Assembly: GCA_016712565.1 (NCBI GenBank)
Contig: JADJQU010000033.1
Span: 1-64,000, forward strand
DNA from: Planctomycetota bacterium
Lineage (GTDB): Bacteria; Planctomycetota; UBA1135; GCA-002686595
Reading direction: 5' to 3'
DNA: 64,000 nt
The position numbers and the translations under genes were made by a program. The notes under the pieces were generated by a model, which was not told where the DNA came from, did no database searches, and saw only the letters and a program-made list of their open reading frames with translations. This document shows positions 1 to 10,543 of this stretch, in pieces. Positions within the stretch are counted from its first letter, which is position 1, and each line of letters begins with the position of its first letter.

Positions 1-1
1 G

Positions 2-148
2 GGCCGGCGTGTGGGGGCAGGCGGCATCATCGACGCGACGTGGCTGTTCGGCCTCGACTCGTGGCTGTTCGATGTGCAGGCCCACGGCCCGACCGCCGCG
101 CCGGCGCCGAACACCGTCGAGACGGCCATCACCTCCGCCGCGCAGTGA
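2..148 (+). CDS. C-terminal end of an unidentified protein (partial)
   Basis: An open frame enters from the left edge and stops at TGA 146-148, giving the last 48 residues of a protein that starts outside the window. The tail holds a short aromatic and hydrophobic stretch (IDATWLFGLDSWLF) followed by an Ala/Pro-rich end (APAPNTVETAITSAAQ). I recognise no domain. The frame was chosen because it avoids the Arg/Ser-rich composition typical of wrong frames in GC-rich DNA. The sequence around it is indel-prone, so even this frame is uncertain. Confidence 0.35.
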   Translation, partial: GRRVGAGGIIDATWLFGLDSWLFDVQAHGPTAAPAPNTVETAITSAAQ

Positions 149-333
149 TGCTTTGTTTCCCCGGCCGACCTCCGGTCAGCCGGCTGCCTTGAAGGGGCGG
201 GTGGGGATCCCCGCCCGCCCGCTTCCATGGACGGGGCGCCGGGTCGCCGGTTCCCCAGTCGCCTGACCATCCCAGGGGGCCTGGTCGCGGACCCGCGGCG
301 GGGGGGCCGGGGCCGGCCGGCCTGGGCAGGGGG

Positions 334-406
334 TACGCCCGACAGGATTCGAACCTGAGACCTTCTGCTCCGGAGGCAGACAGTCTATCCAGCTGAGCGC
401 GGGCGC
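334..406 (-). tRNA. tRNA-Arg (anticodon CCG), one base short
   Basis: Read on the minus strand, this gives an acceptor stem GCGCCCG/CGGGCGT, an anticodon arm CTGC-CTCCGGA-GCAG whose loop carries CCG (decoding CGG, Arg), and a T arm around GGTTCGAATCC. No CCA is encoded. Bacterial tRNA-Arg normally has two bases (usually TA) between the acceptor and D stems and a GCTC/GAGC D stem. Here only one base separates them, and the distal D strand reads GACT, which pairs poorly. The gene is therefore 73 nt and imperfect. This fits the many indels in the following 7 kb, but a degenerate tRNA copy is possible. Confidence 0.8.
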
Positions 407-658
407 GTGGTTCCCCTACCCGGTGACCCAGGGGGCCAGGCGGACCCCGGGGGACCGGGGGGCGGAGATAGCCCAGCCCGGATCCGGAAGGACTCCCGAG
501 ATCTTGGTGACCTGGACCATTTTCTCCCGGCTAGGCATACCATAATCCCCAGCCCCGGCCTCCCGGAATACTCCTGGCATCGGGAGTCGAACCGCACCAT
601 GAATCCACTTCGTCGAATGGACCCCACTGAACCCTCGACCGCGCACACGCGCGAAACG

Positions 659-1586
659 GTGTGCGTTCGGATCCTGCGCGCTCGCTGCGCACTCTTCGTC
701 CTCGGGGCCGCCACGGTCCGGCGTGGCCAGGACGGGGGCGGCTCGCCCCATCGCGGAGGCCATGGCTCCGGAGTGCGGCCACGGTTCGGGTGTCAACTGG
801 ACCACGATGGAGACGAGACTCACCGACCTGCTCGAGCAGGGACAGCGCTCCAATGCGGAGCAGGTGGACTCGGACGGCGACGGTTGCAACGACGCGGAAG
901 AGCCAGCGCGCGGCAGCCTCCCGGGCATCTACGGCTCACAGCCCGAAACGAATCCCGAGGCCGATCTCGGCGCGCGCGTACATGCGCGACGGCAAGCTGC
1001 ACGTCTCCTTCGCCGTGTGTGGGTGCAAAGCGGCGAATTGGGCGATTTGGCCTGGAATTGGGCCTCGGACTCGGCCAGCGCGTGGTTCTCGCGCGTACTC
1101 CATCTACGGAAACAGCGTGAAGATGACCACCGTCCCCACGCACGAGGACGGTCAGCTGTTGATGGTGGTCGATGCCGTGTTGCCCCCACAGCCCGCTGCA
1201 GCGCTGCCGGAGCGATGTCCACCTTCGGCCAGCTCAAGATCGGCAACGAGGTCCTGGCGCGGACTCGTGGACCTGATGCTGAGGAGCGCATCCCCACCGA
1301 ACTGTCCAGTCCCGCGGAAGTTTCGCCTGCCGCCACGGAGAAACTGGGCCCGGGGTTGATCTACCGGCCCCTCGGCGGGCACGCAGGTTCCGGTCACTGG
1401 ACCCCCGGCGAGATCTGCTTCCAGCAACTCAGTCCCGTGGGAACCCACGGCGCGGTCGTCACCCAAGAGGTGACCAGCGCCGCCTGCATCAGCGGGTGGG
1501 ACGGCCATTGGGTGATGCCGCCTCCTGCGGTTCCTCCGTGGGCACCACCGTGGACTGGTCGATCCTCGGCCCTGGTTGGGGGCTGA
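659..1586 (+). pseudogene. Exported protein of unknown function, frame broken repeatedly
   Basis: No single frame is coherent, but protein-like segments run on from each other in different frames. A GTG start at 659 gives a signal-peptide-like beginning (ILRARCALFVLGAATV). The frame starting at 723 gives a DxDxDG calcium-loop-like segment (QVDSDGDGCNDAEE). The third frame gives MRDGKLHVSFAVCG and later GQLLMVVDAVLP. The reading then returns to the 723 frame (EKLGPGLIYRPLGG, GHWTPGEICFQQL) and ends in another (GTTVDWSILGPGWG). That requires at least five indels. The protein looks secreted. I recognise no family, and both start and end are approximate. Confidence 0.4.
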
Positions 1587-1856
1587 GCCGCCCTGGCAGG
1601 TCGATTTCCCCCCTGAGCTGCCCGCGCACCCCCCGGCGCGATCTTCCTCCGTGTTCCGAACCCCGTCCCAGGGCCTGAGGCGGCCTCCGGAGCGCCCAAG
1701 GCGTGGGGGCCGCCCGTTCGGGCCTGGATCCCCCCCACCGGACGGAGGGATTCTCCCGGAAGCCATGACCCGGGGGAACCGGGAATCGTGGATTCGTCGT
1801 CCTAGGTGCCTCCCAGGACCGTCCACTGGGGTGCGTCCATTGGCGCCAGACGCCCC

Positions 1857-2502
1857 GTGATCACCGATCCCGACGCCAAGCTGGTTCAGGCCTGCCAGCC
1901 ACCTGCCGGGGGGGTGGGGCGGGGGCCAGCTGGGGCTGGAGGTCCCTTCCGGGACCCGTACGAACAGTACAAGGACCGCGTCTACAACGTCTGCTTCCGG
2001 ATCTCCGGGCAACACGGCGGACGCCCTGGACGCCAGTCAGGAGATCTTCGGGATCCTGTTCCGCAAGCTGCCGGACTTCCGATTCCAGTCGAGCTCCAGC
2101 TGGTGTACCGCATCGCGGTCAACGCCAGCATCGACCTGCGCCGACGCTCCCGCCGCCTGGCCTCCCTGGAGGGCATGGCCCAGGAGCAGTCCCAGGCAGA
2201 GGTTGGGTCCGGAAGGCCACGAGCTCACGGATGAGCGCGCGGAGCTGCCCGTGACGGCGATGACCCGCCAGGAATGGAGCAGCAGATCCAGGGCGCCATC
2301 GATCGCCTGTCGCCGAAGCTGCGCGCCATCACGGTGCTGCGTTACGGAGGCGCTCTCTCTACGAGGAATCGCCGAAGCCCCGCAGGTGTCCTCGGCACGG
2401 TGAAGTCGAGGCTGGCGCGCGCCCATCGAGTCCCTTGATCGCGAGCTGACCCCGATTCCCGACCGCTACCACGTCGGCGAGGGTGATTGGAGGCCTCGGT
2501 GA
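1857..2502 (+). pseudogene. ECF-type RNA polymerase sigma factor, frameshifted
   Basis: A GTG start at 1857 opens with ITDPDAKLVQACQ, typical of planctomycete ECF sigma factors. Region 2 follows: YKDRVYNVCFRISG in the first frame, then NTADALDASQEIFGILFRKL and LPDFRFQSS in another, then VYRIAVNASIDLRRR back in the first. Region 4 appears as MEQQIQGAIDRLSPKLRAIT, a broken Y-E-E helix-turn-helix, and TVKSRLARAH. At least five indels are needed. The probable TGA at 2500-2502 overlaps the GTG of the next gene as GTGA, showing translational coupling to an anti-sigma factor. Family identity is strong. Whether the breaks are real or sequencing errors cannot be told from sequence alone. Confidence 0.7.
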
Positions 2503-3279
2503 GCGCGGAGCAGCCCGAGCCACGGGCCCCAACCGGCCCCCGAGGCCTGTCTGGCGGCCAGGGAACTCCTGCTGGGGGACCTCGTCCTGCCGACGCGCCC
2601 GGTCATGCACTGCGAGGCCTGTGCCCAATGGTTCGAGCGTGCCCGCCGTCAGGCACTGGCGCTGGGATCTCTCCGCGCCTTGCCGTGGAGCCGCGCCTGC
2701 TCGACGGCCGTGTGGTCGCCGAGCTCACGCCGGGGCCGCCGAGAGCGCGCGCCGCAACGTTGGCATTGCTCTCGCGTGCCTCGGCGCCGGAATCCCTGCG
2801 GGAAGGGGGGTCGCGGAGCGATTGATGCGCCTGCCGCCTCGGGCCCCGCGGGAACTGGACCAGCGGGTGGCCGTGGAGCTTTCTGCGACCGAGCCCGCGT
2901 CGGCGCGCTGCTCGGCGTCCTGACGCGCCGAACGGCCCCCTGGAGCTCGATCGCCGGGTGGCCCAGGGATTCTTGGCCGCGGCCCCGGGACCCGGGTGCC
3001 CGCCCGACCGCCTCCGGCGGGCCCCTGCGGCCCGCTCGGCGGTGGCTTCCCCTGGCCGCCGGGCTGGTGCTCGCGGGGGGGGGGCGATCTCCCTGGCTGC
3101 CCGTGGCCGCCTGTTCCGCGGCGAGGACCAACGGCTTCCGTCGTCCACACCCGCCTCCGTCGCGGATCTGGACCCGTTCTCCCGCGGCCTGCTGGCGGGC
3201 GCTTCCGGGTGGGTCGATGTTTCTCCGGCGCTCCCCGCTCCAGCGCTTCCACCACGCTTCCAATGGGGGTCGGCGATGA
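2499..3279 (+). pseudogene. Anti-sigma factor with zinc-finger-like N-terminus, frameshifted
   Basis: A GTG at 2499 (SAEQPEPRAP) overlaps the sigma stop. After a frame change come CLAARELLLGDLVLPTRPVM and a Cys-rich CEACAQWFERAR segment like the zf-HC2 finger of anti-sigma factors. A motif of the type A-x-x-L-D-x-R-V-x-x-E-L recurs at least three times (LLDGRVVAEL, ELDQRVAVEL, ELDRRVAQGF), each in a different frame. A hydrophobic PLAAGLVLAGGG segment near 3050 is the likely membrane anchor. The TGA at 3277-3279 overlaps the next ATG as ATGA. The likely role is membrane sequestration of the upstream sigma factor. The protein order can be reconstructed only by hopping frames. Confidence 0.5.
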
Positions 3280-4348
3280 GCTCAACGCTCCAGCGGACCG
3301 CGAATTCGTCGTCCGCGGCGCCGGCCTGGGCCTCGCCCTCTGCGCGATCGGTTGGACGGCCTGCGACCAGGCCGAGTTCTCGACCAAAACACCCAGAAGG
3401 GCGAGGAGCTCGGCGCGTCCTCCCTCTCGGGGGGAGCCCCCCCGCAGACGCTGATCCAGCGCATGACCGACGCGCGCCAGCAGCACGCGTTCCAGGGAAT
3501 CCGCCGAGTGGAACTCCACTTCGAGGAATCCGGCGAGCCCCGCACGGTGGAGCTGCGTGAGCGGGTTTCCTCCAACGGCCAGGGGCAGTTCGCCCTGGAG
3601 GCCTTGGAGGTGATCCAGCCCAGATGTCCGTCGGTCCGTACTCGGTCTTCCTGTCGCTGCAGTCCCTGCGCCAGGGCATGAACTGGCGCTATCGGGACTT
3701 CGCGATCGAGAACCTGGCCTTGTTCCAGCAGAACTATCGGTTCATCGACACCAGCGCCACGGGCGAGGTTGCCGGCTCCCACCCAGGAGTTCCGGGTGAA
3801 GCGGATCGATGGCTCCGGCTCGATCCACCTGCTCTCCGTGGAGACCGTCACCGGCCTCGTGCTTGCCGCACGCGAGCAGGATGCCGAGGGGCCAGCTGAT
3901 CAGCGCCATGGATTTCGACAGCTTCGCCCTCGCGCCCGACCTGTCCGCGGTCGCCTGGCACCAACGGATCAACGACGAGCAGCCCCTGCCCGTCGTGGGC
4001 ACGCTGGCCGCGCAGATCGGCTTCGAGCCCCGCTCGCCCCGCACCCTGCCCGCGGGGTTCCAGCTCGTGGAGCGCGGGCGGCTCGTGGATCCCACGGACC
4101 AGAGCACCTGGGTCAAGGCCACCTACAGCGACGGCCTGGAGTGCATCTTTTTCCTGCACGGCGGGCCGATCATCAGCGACAACGGCATCCGGTCAGGGGT
4201 CCCCGAAATCAAGGCGGACCTGGTGGAGGTCGCCGTCGCCGCCCCCTGGGTGGTGGCCCGGGGCAACCTGCGCGGCGAGCGCGTGCTCGTCCTGGGCAAA
4301 GTCCCCGAGCAGGAGCTCCTGGGGATGCTGCGCTCCGCCATGGAGTAG
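3276..4348 (+). pseudogene. RseB/MucB-like sigma regulatory lipoprotein, frameshifted
   Basis: The ATG at 3276 is coupled to the anti-sigma gene. Within about 20 codons the frame must change to read a lipoprotein-type signal (GLGLALCAIGWTAC). It then changes again for LIQRMTDARQQHAFQGIRRV, again for VFLSLQSLRQGMNWRYRDF, and again for VKRIDGSGSIHLLSVETVTG. From about 3900 one clean frame runs to TAG 4348 (ALAPDLSAVAWHQRI; LECIFFLHGGPIISDNG). The order outer-leaflet barrel-like domain, then compact C-terminal domain ending in an EELLGMLRSAME-type helix, resembles RseB. Position third in a sigma / anti-sigma operon supports this. At least four indels are needed. Confidence 0.55.
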
Positions 4349-4545
4349 CCCGAGGTGGGCGACCTCTGTCAGGCCCCTGGCCTCTGTCGCGCCTCCCCAG
4401 GGATGTCCCAGGGCGGCTGGACCGGCCGGATGGGCCCGGAACCGGCCGGGAAGTGGAATTTTCAGGGTTTCCGGCCTCCGGCCCACGGTGGGGTAGTCTT
4501 TCCCTGTTCGGTTCCCCGCGGATGTCCGCGTGACCGGACCACCCC

Positions 4546-5025
4546 ATGACTCCCGACGCCGACGGACAGCCCTTTTCCGAGTCCTACCTGAACTCGCCCC
4601 AGTACCGCGAGCGGTTGATGCGCAAGCTCAACACGCTGATCGCGGTGCTCGAGGTGGCCGCGGCCAAGGTGCGGCGTTCCATGGACGCCACCGGCGCGGA
4701 CGTGGCGAAGCTCGGCCGCATCCGCAAGAACCTCCAGGACACGCTGGACGTCTGCGTTCGGGCGCGTTCGGCCCTGGAGCAGCGCGGCAAGATCAGCGGT
4801 GCCCTGGCGGACGACCTGTCGAAGGTCAGTCCGGACCTGGCCCAGTCGGCCCGGGCCCTGCACGAGGCGGGCGCCATGTCCGGACCCAGGAAGGCGGCTC
4901 GCAAACGCCCCGGCGATTGGACCTCCGCGGCCGAGGCCGCGCGGCTGGCCAGGCAGCCCAGGATTCGGGCCGCCGACGTCACCGGCTGCGACCTGGACCA
5001 GCTGGCCCGCCAGCTCCAGGGCTGA
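4546..5025 (+). CDS. Conserved-looking helical protein of unknown function
   Basis: This clean 159-residue frame begins MTPDADGQPFSESYLNSPQY and lies about 200 bp after the RseB-like gene. It is rich in Lys, Arg, Glu and Ala and almost free of aromatics after residue 25. The pattern suggests amphipathic helices (residues 20-115) followed by a basic linker (GPRKAARKRPGDW) and a short C-terminal segment. It has no signal peptide or membrane segment. I do not recognise a family. Its importance is that it is intact although the genes on both sides carry many frame changes. Confidence 0.7.
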   Translation: MTPDADGQPFSESYLNSPQYRERLMRKLNTLIAVLEVAAAKVRRSMDATGADVAKLGRIRKNLQDTLDVCVRARSALEQRGKISGALADDLSKVSPDLAQSARALHEAGAMSGPRKAARKRPGDWTSAAEAARLARQPRIRAADVTGCDLDQLARQLQG

Positions 5026-5166
5026 CCCGACCCGGACCGCCCCGACCGGGGGCTCGCTCCGCCCGGGGAGCCGGCGTGCGGGCCATCACGGGCGCCCCCC
5101 GGGCGTCCATGGGCCGCTCCTGGGCGAGGGACGCACGGTCGCGCGAGGGAGTATCCTCGCCGCGCG

Positions 5167-8100
5167 ATGACCCAGTCCTTCCTGCGCCCGTGGTTCGCGC
5201 TCGTCGCGGCCTGCCTGCTCGCCCTGACCTCCGCCCCAGGCTCCGCTGCGGGTCTTCCTGCGCGGAGGGCCCAAGACCCACGGGCCTGGGGAACACGACC
5301 ATCCGGCCTTCGTGGCCGATTGGCAGCCCCTGCTCGCGGCCCGCGGGCGGTGGTCGAGGGCGCCCTGCGGTTCCCCACCCGCGAGGAGCTCGAGCGCACC
5401 GACGTGCTCGTCCTCTATGCGGCCGAGGCCGGGTCGATCCACGGGGAGGAGCGCGCCGTTCTGGAGGCCTACCTGGCCCGCGGCGGCGGCCTGGTGGCGA
5501 TCCACGACGCGGTCTGCGGCGACGATCCCCATTGGTTCAAGACCGTGGTCGGCGGCGCCTGGGAGCACGGCCACGCCAAGTGGGCCACCGGCACCACGGA
5601 CCTCTACGTGCGCGACTTCGACCACCCGATCACCCGGGGCGTGGCCAACTGGCGCTTCGAGGACGAGCTCTACACCGAGCTGCACCTGGAGCCCGACGCC
5701 CATGTGCTCATGGCGGGCTTCCAGGACGTGTTCACGATCTCGCCGCAGATGTGGACGTACGAGAAGGCGAACTACCGCGCCTTCGTGGCCATCCAGGGGC
5801 ACTTCAAGAAGTCCTTCGAGCACGACGCCTGGCGCACCCTGCTCCTGCGCGGCATCGCCTGGGCCGGGAAGCGGGACGCGGACTCCCTGACGACGCCGGA
5901 GGAGCGCGCGACCCTCGCGTACCCCACGGGCGGACCGCTGCGGCCGGAGGAGGCGCGCAAGGCGCTGGTTCTCCACGAGGGCTTCGAGGCTTCGCTGGCC
6001 GCGGCCGAGCCCTTGATCGCCAATCCGATCTCGATCGACTGGGACCCGCGCGGCCGCCTGTGGGTCGCGGAGACGCCGGGCTATCCCATGAAGGAGAAGT
6101 TCAGCGGGATTCCGGCCCACGACACGATCAGCGTCCTGGAGGATTCCGACGGCGACGGGGTGATGGACCGGAAGCAGGTCTTCGCAGACAAGCTCGACCT
6201 GGTCACGAGCTTCGTCTTCCACCAGGACGGCGTGATCGCACTGGCCGCGCCGGACATCCTGTTCCTGCGCGACACCGACGGCGATGGAGTGTGCGACAGG
6301 CGCGAGATCCTGTTCACGGGGTTCGGGTACGGCGACACCCACGCGGTGATGTCGAACGCGCGCTGGGGCCTGGACGGCTGGATCTACGCCACGCAGGCTA
6401 CTCCGGCGGCGGCTCGACCAATGCCGGAATTCCGGTCCGGACGGCGAGCGCCGCTTCGGACGGATCGGCAACGGCATCTTCCGTTTCAAGGCCGACGGCA
6501 GCGCGATCGAAATCGTGTCCTCGTACGGCTCGAACACCTGGGGGCTCGACTTCACGCCCGAGGGCGAGCTGTTCTTCTCCATGGCGAACGGGGCGCACCT
6601 GCGCCACGTGGTCGTGCCCGAGAAGGCGCGCTGGCCGCGCGCGGCTCCCCGGTGTGGAGTCGTGGGCCGACGTGCCCGACCACGACCGCGTGGTGCCGAT
6701 CATCGAGCGCCACGAGGCGTACCGGCAGATCGACTTCGTCGGCGGCTTCACCGCGGCGTCGGGCTGCTGCGTGTACGACGGCGGCGCGTGGCCCGCGGAA
6801 TACGAGGGACGCATCTACGTCGCGGAGCCGACCGTCAACCTGGTGCACGAGGACGTGCTGTCGCCGAAGGGCGCGACCTTCACGGCGACGAAGAGTCGCG
6901 AGCAGGAGTTTCTGGCGAGCGCGGATCTTTGGTTCCGCCCCGTGCACATGCGCGTCGGACCCGAGGGGCGCCATATACGTGCTCGATTTCTACAACCCAG
7001 GCTGCAGTGCACAACGACACGCGCGGCCCCCAGCACGGCCCCACCAACGCCGCCTTGCGGCCCGACCGCGACCGCACCCACGGCCGGATCTGGCGCGTGC
7101 AGCATCGCGACGCGACGGACGTGGCGGCGGGGGAACTAACGGGAGCCGACGGCGCGAGGCTCGTCGCGGCGTTGAAGTCGCCGAACGGCTGGAGACGCGG
7201 GACGGCGCTGCGGTTGTTGTGCGAGGGACGTTCCCCGGATGTCGCCCAGGAACTGGCGCGAGTCCTGCGCGGCACGGACAGCACGACGGCCTCCGTGGCG
7301 GCGCTTTGGGCGCTCGCCCGGTTGGGCAGGCTGGAAGGTGAATTCCTGGCGGCCGCGACGAGCGATCCTCGATCGACCGTCCGGCGCAATGCCTTCGACG
7401 CGGAAGCGGATACCTCCGCAGGAACGGAGATCCCGGGCCTCGAGCCGTTGGATTTGACGCTCGCGGATCCAAGGCTTGATCTGGCGTGGATGCGTGCGGC
7501 ACGCGGGCACGAATTGAGCGAGAAGAGCCTGTACCTCCTCGCCAACGTAGTGGGGGCCTCCGACGACGTCTGGGTGACGTCAGTCGCCTATTCGCTCGCG
7601 ATGGCCAAGCCGGTGGAGGCGATGGCCCTGGCGATGCGGGCCAGCGCGCTCCAGGACTTCTGGGACCGTGATTCCCCGCAACTTTTCGCTGCGTTCATCG
7701 GACGAACGGGCGACGTGGAGCTGCAGGCTCGGGCGGTCGTCGCGATCGACGCGACAAAGGCCCCTGCCGTCGGTCGGAGAACCGCGACGCTTCGGGCCCT
7801 CGTCGAGAATCTCCGCGGGAACCAACCTCCTCGGTGGACTCCTGAACTCGAGGCAGCTCTGAGGAGTCTCGTGCGTTTCGGTGACCTGGAACTCGGCGGG
7901 CTCGCGCTCGGGCTCGTGAGCGGATGGGATCGGGACCGTCGGCTCGCGGCGGAACTCCCGGCGTTCGCGCAGCGCTTGGAAGAAGGCATCGCCCTCGCGG
8001 AGTACCCGTTCGAAGCGCGCGTGACGTTCCTGGGTTCGCTCTTCCGCATTCCAGAGTATCGCGCGGGTGCGGCTGACTTGGCCGAATCGATGCTGTCGCC

Positions 8101-10120
8101 CGAGCTTACGCCGCAGCACCAGCAACTGGTGATCGACGTGCTCGGCCGCACCGACGACGGGAGCGCAGCAGGCGTGCTCGCACGGCGCTTCACGAGCCTG
8201 GCCCCAGCCGCGCGCGAGCAGGCTTTTACGTGCCTCGTTCGGCGCGCGAAGTGGGTCGAGCCGCTGCTCGCGGAGATCGAATTCGGCCGCATCGTCCCCA
8301 ACGACCTCGGTCCGCTGCGAATCTCGCAGCTTCGAAACCACGGCGACGCCTCCGTCGCCGCCCGCGCGCGCGCAGTATTCGAGAAGCTCCAGGGCGCGCA
8401 GAATCTGAAGACCGAGGAACTGATCGCCAAGGTGCTGCCCATCGTCGAGCAGCCGGGCGACGCCGTGCGTGGTAAGGACCTGTTCCAGCAGAACTGCGCC
8501 ACGTGCCACACGTATCACGGCGAGGGCGCGAAGATCGGGCCCGACCTCACGGGCATGGGCTCGCACGGTGCGCGGGCGCTCTTGCCGGTGATCCTCGATC
8601 CCAATGCATCGGTCGAAGCCGCCTACCTGGAACACGTCTGTGAAACGACCGACGAGCGCCTGATCACCGGCATCATCGTGCGCGACACGCCGCAGAGCGT
8701 CGTGCTGCGCTCGACCAGCGGCGACACGGAGATTCCGCGTGACGAGATCGTCGCGCTGAAGTCGACCGGCCGTTCCCCCATGCCAGTGGGGCTGGAGAGC
8801 ATCGGACCCGAAGGACTGCGCGACGTGCTCGCGTACCTGACCGACGAGTTCAGCGGCTTCCGCGTGCTCGATCTGCGCGAGCATTTCAACATGTCCTCGC
8901 ACAAGGGCATGTACGATCCGGACAAGGCGCCCGACCGCATGGACCTCCTGCGCAGCGGCGTGATCGACGTCGACGGCGTGCCCTTCGAACTGCGCGACCC
9001 GGCCAAGAGCGAGGGCGGGCGCAATGCGCTGTGCTTGCGCGGCGGCATGAATGCCGACTGGTTCTCCCGCACGGGATTGCCGAAGAAGGTGGCGATTCCC
9101 GTGGGCTTTGCCCTGGAGCGCATGCACGTGCTCGGCGGCATCGCGGCCTGGGGATTTCCGATTCGCGACGACAAGCAGCCGTGCGTCCGGTGGACCTGGG
9201 TCTACGCCGACGGATCGCGCGAAGAGGTCGTGCTGCACGACGGCGTCGAGTTCGCGGACTGGATCGGCCGGCGCGACGTGCCCGGGTCCAAGTACGTGGA
9301 GGACCTGGTCAAGCCCGGTTCGTGGGGTCAGATCCGCACCTTCGATCTCGCGCCAGGGCAGCGCAAGGTGGTCGCCGCAGTCGAGATCGAGAGCTACGAC
9401 AACCATCTCTCGCCGACCTTCTTCGGCCTGACCGCCGAACTGGCCGGGGCCGTGCGCAAGACCTCCGTGCGCGAGGTCGAGCCCCTGGACGTGCTGGTGG
9501 TGGGCGGCGGGTCGAGCCACGATTTCGCGAGCTTCTTCCGCGACGTCGATCTGGCCACGCTCGCGGCGCAGGGCATCGCCTCGGCCAGGTACACCGAAGG
9601 CACGGGCGAGCTCTTGTCGCACCTGCCGATGCTCAAGACCCTGTGCCTGACCAACAACCAGCCGCTGGCCGGGGAAGCGCTGCGCCAGGCCCTGTGGAAG
9701 TTCTTCGATGGGGGCGGCGGCCTGGTGCTCGTCCATCCCGCCACCTGGTTCAACTGGAGCGACTGGCCCGAATTCAACGCGCGCTGGGTCGGCGGCGGCG
9801 CGCGCAACCACGAGCGCTTCGCCGAGTTCGAGGTGCGCGTCGTCGACCCCCAGCACGCTCTCGCGCGCGGCGTGCCCGGGACATTCCGCATCCAGGACGA
9901 GCTGTACGAGACGGCGCTCGATCCCTCCGCGAGGACGCACGTGGTCGCCGTGGGCAAGTCGCTCGCCACGGGCAAGGAATACCCGGTGCTGTGGACCGTC
10001 GAGCGGCCCAAGGGACGCACGGCCTGCCTGACGCTGGGCCACGACGGCGCGGCCCACGGCAGTGCCGCCTACCAGACCCTGTACGTCAACGCCGTGCGCT
10101 GGACCCTGGAGGCGCGCTAG
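5167..10120 (+). CDS. Giant ThuA / membrane-bound-dehydrogenase-like / HEAT / cytochrome c / ThuA protein (5' third frameshifted)
   Basis: This is planned as one polypeptide of about 1650 residues. A signal peptide (RPWFALVAACLLALTSAP) starts at 5167. A ThuA-like domain follows (LYAAEAGSIHGEER, GGGLVAIHDAVCGDDPHWF), then the planctomycete dehydrogenase-like propeller (LWVAETPGYPMKEKFSGIP, LEDSDGDGVMDRKQVF, ADVPDHDRVVPIIERHEAYR), a helical HEAT-like region (about 7140-8400), one c-type haem site CATCH near residue 1110 (8495-8509), a beta-rich module, and a second ThuA-like domain (9490-10120, DGGGGLVLVHPATWF). Changes of frame are needed near 5240, 5345, 6400, 6440, 6645, 6965 and 7010. From 7010 to the stop the frame is open for about 3.1 kb. 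It is likely periplasmic or exported and used in electron transfer during carbohydrate breakdown; substrate unknown. Confidence 0.8.
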
Positions 10121-10122
10121 GC

Positions 10123-10533
10123 ATGTGCACCGAACGCTGCCTGCGCTTCATTTCCGGCGCCGACGTGGTGCGCGAGACCATGCCCTGGGGCCCCCACGAG
10201 TGGTTTTCGCGGCCGGGGCTCACCGCCGCGACGAACCTGCAGCTCGTGCGCGTCACCATGCCGCCCGGCAGGGCCCACGCCTTCCACCGCCATCCGTGTT
10301 TCGAAGAGCTGCTCTATTGCCTGGAGGGCGAGTGCGAGCAGTGGGTCGGCCGCGAGAAGCGCCTCCTGCGCCCCGGGGAGGTCGTGCACGTGCCGCGCGA
10401 CGAAGTCCACGGCACGTACAACGTCTCCAGCACACCGGTGAAGTTCCTGGCGATCCTGTCCGAGGCGAAGTTCGACGGTCCCGCCGTGATCGACATGAGC
10501 GGCGAGCCGCCGTGGAAGAGCCTGCGCGCCTGA
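10123..10533 (+). CDS. Small cupin-fold protein
   Basis: The product has 136 residues and starts 2 bp after the stop of the ThuA-dehydrogenase gene, so it is likely co-transcribed. The cupin core is visible: TMPPGRAHAFHRHPCFEEL supplies the metal-ligand pattern G(x)5HxH(x)4E, and LRPGEVVHVPRDEVHGTYN supplies the second motif with its His. The fold usually binds a divalent metal. Single-domain cupins of this type serve as sugar or small-molecule isomerases, dioxygenases or binding proteins. The context next to a carbohydrate-type oxidoreductase suggests a sugar-related role, which is inference. There is no signal peptide, so it is probably cytoplasmic. Confidence 0.85.
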   Translation: MCTERCLRFISGADVVRETMPWGPHEWFSRPGLTAATNLQLVRVTMPPGRAHAFHRHPCFEELLYCLEGECEQWVGREKRLLRPGEVVHVPRDEVHGTYNVSSTPVKFLAILSEAKFDGPAVIDMSGEPPWKSLRA

Positions 10534-10543
10534 GGCGCGGTCC

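Noticed and set aside
5086..6582. Long open frame (about 500 codons) on the minus strand opposite the ThuA-dehydrogenase gene
   Set aside because: It mirrors the coding strand, has Arg/Gly/Pro-rich composition with no domain, and the plus strand has clear ThuA and propeller motifs.
7580..10057. 825-codon open frame on the minus strand
   Set aside because: Antisense to the intact part of the ThuA-dehydrogenase gene; GC-rich third positions keep the opposite strand free of stops. No recognisable domain.
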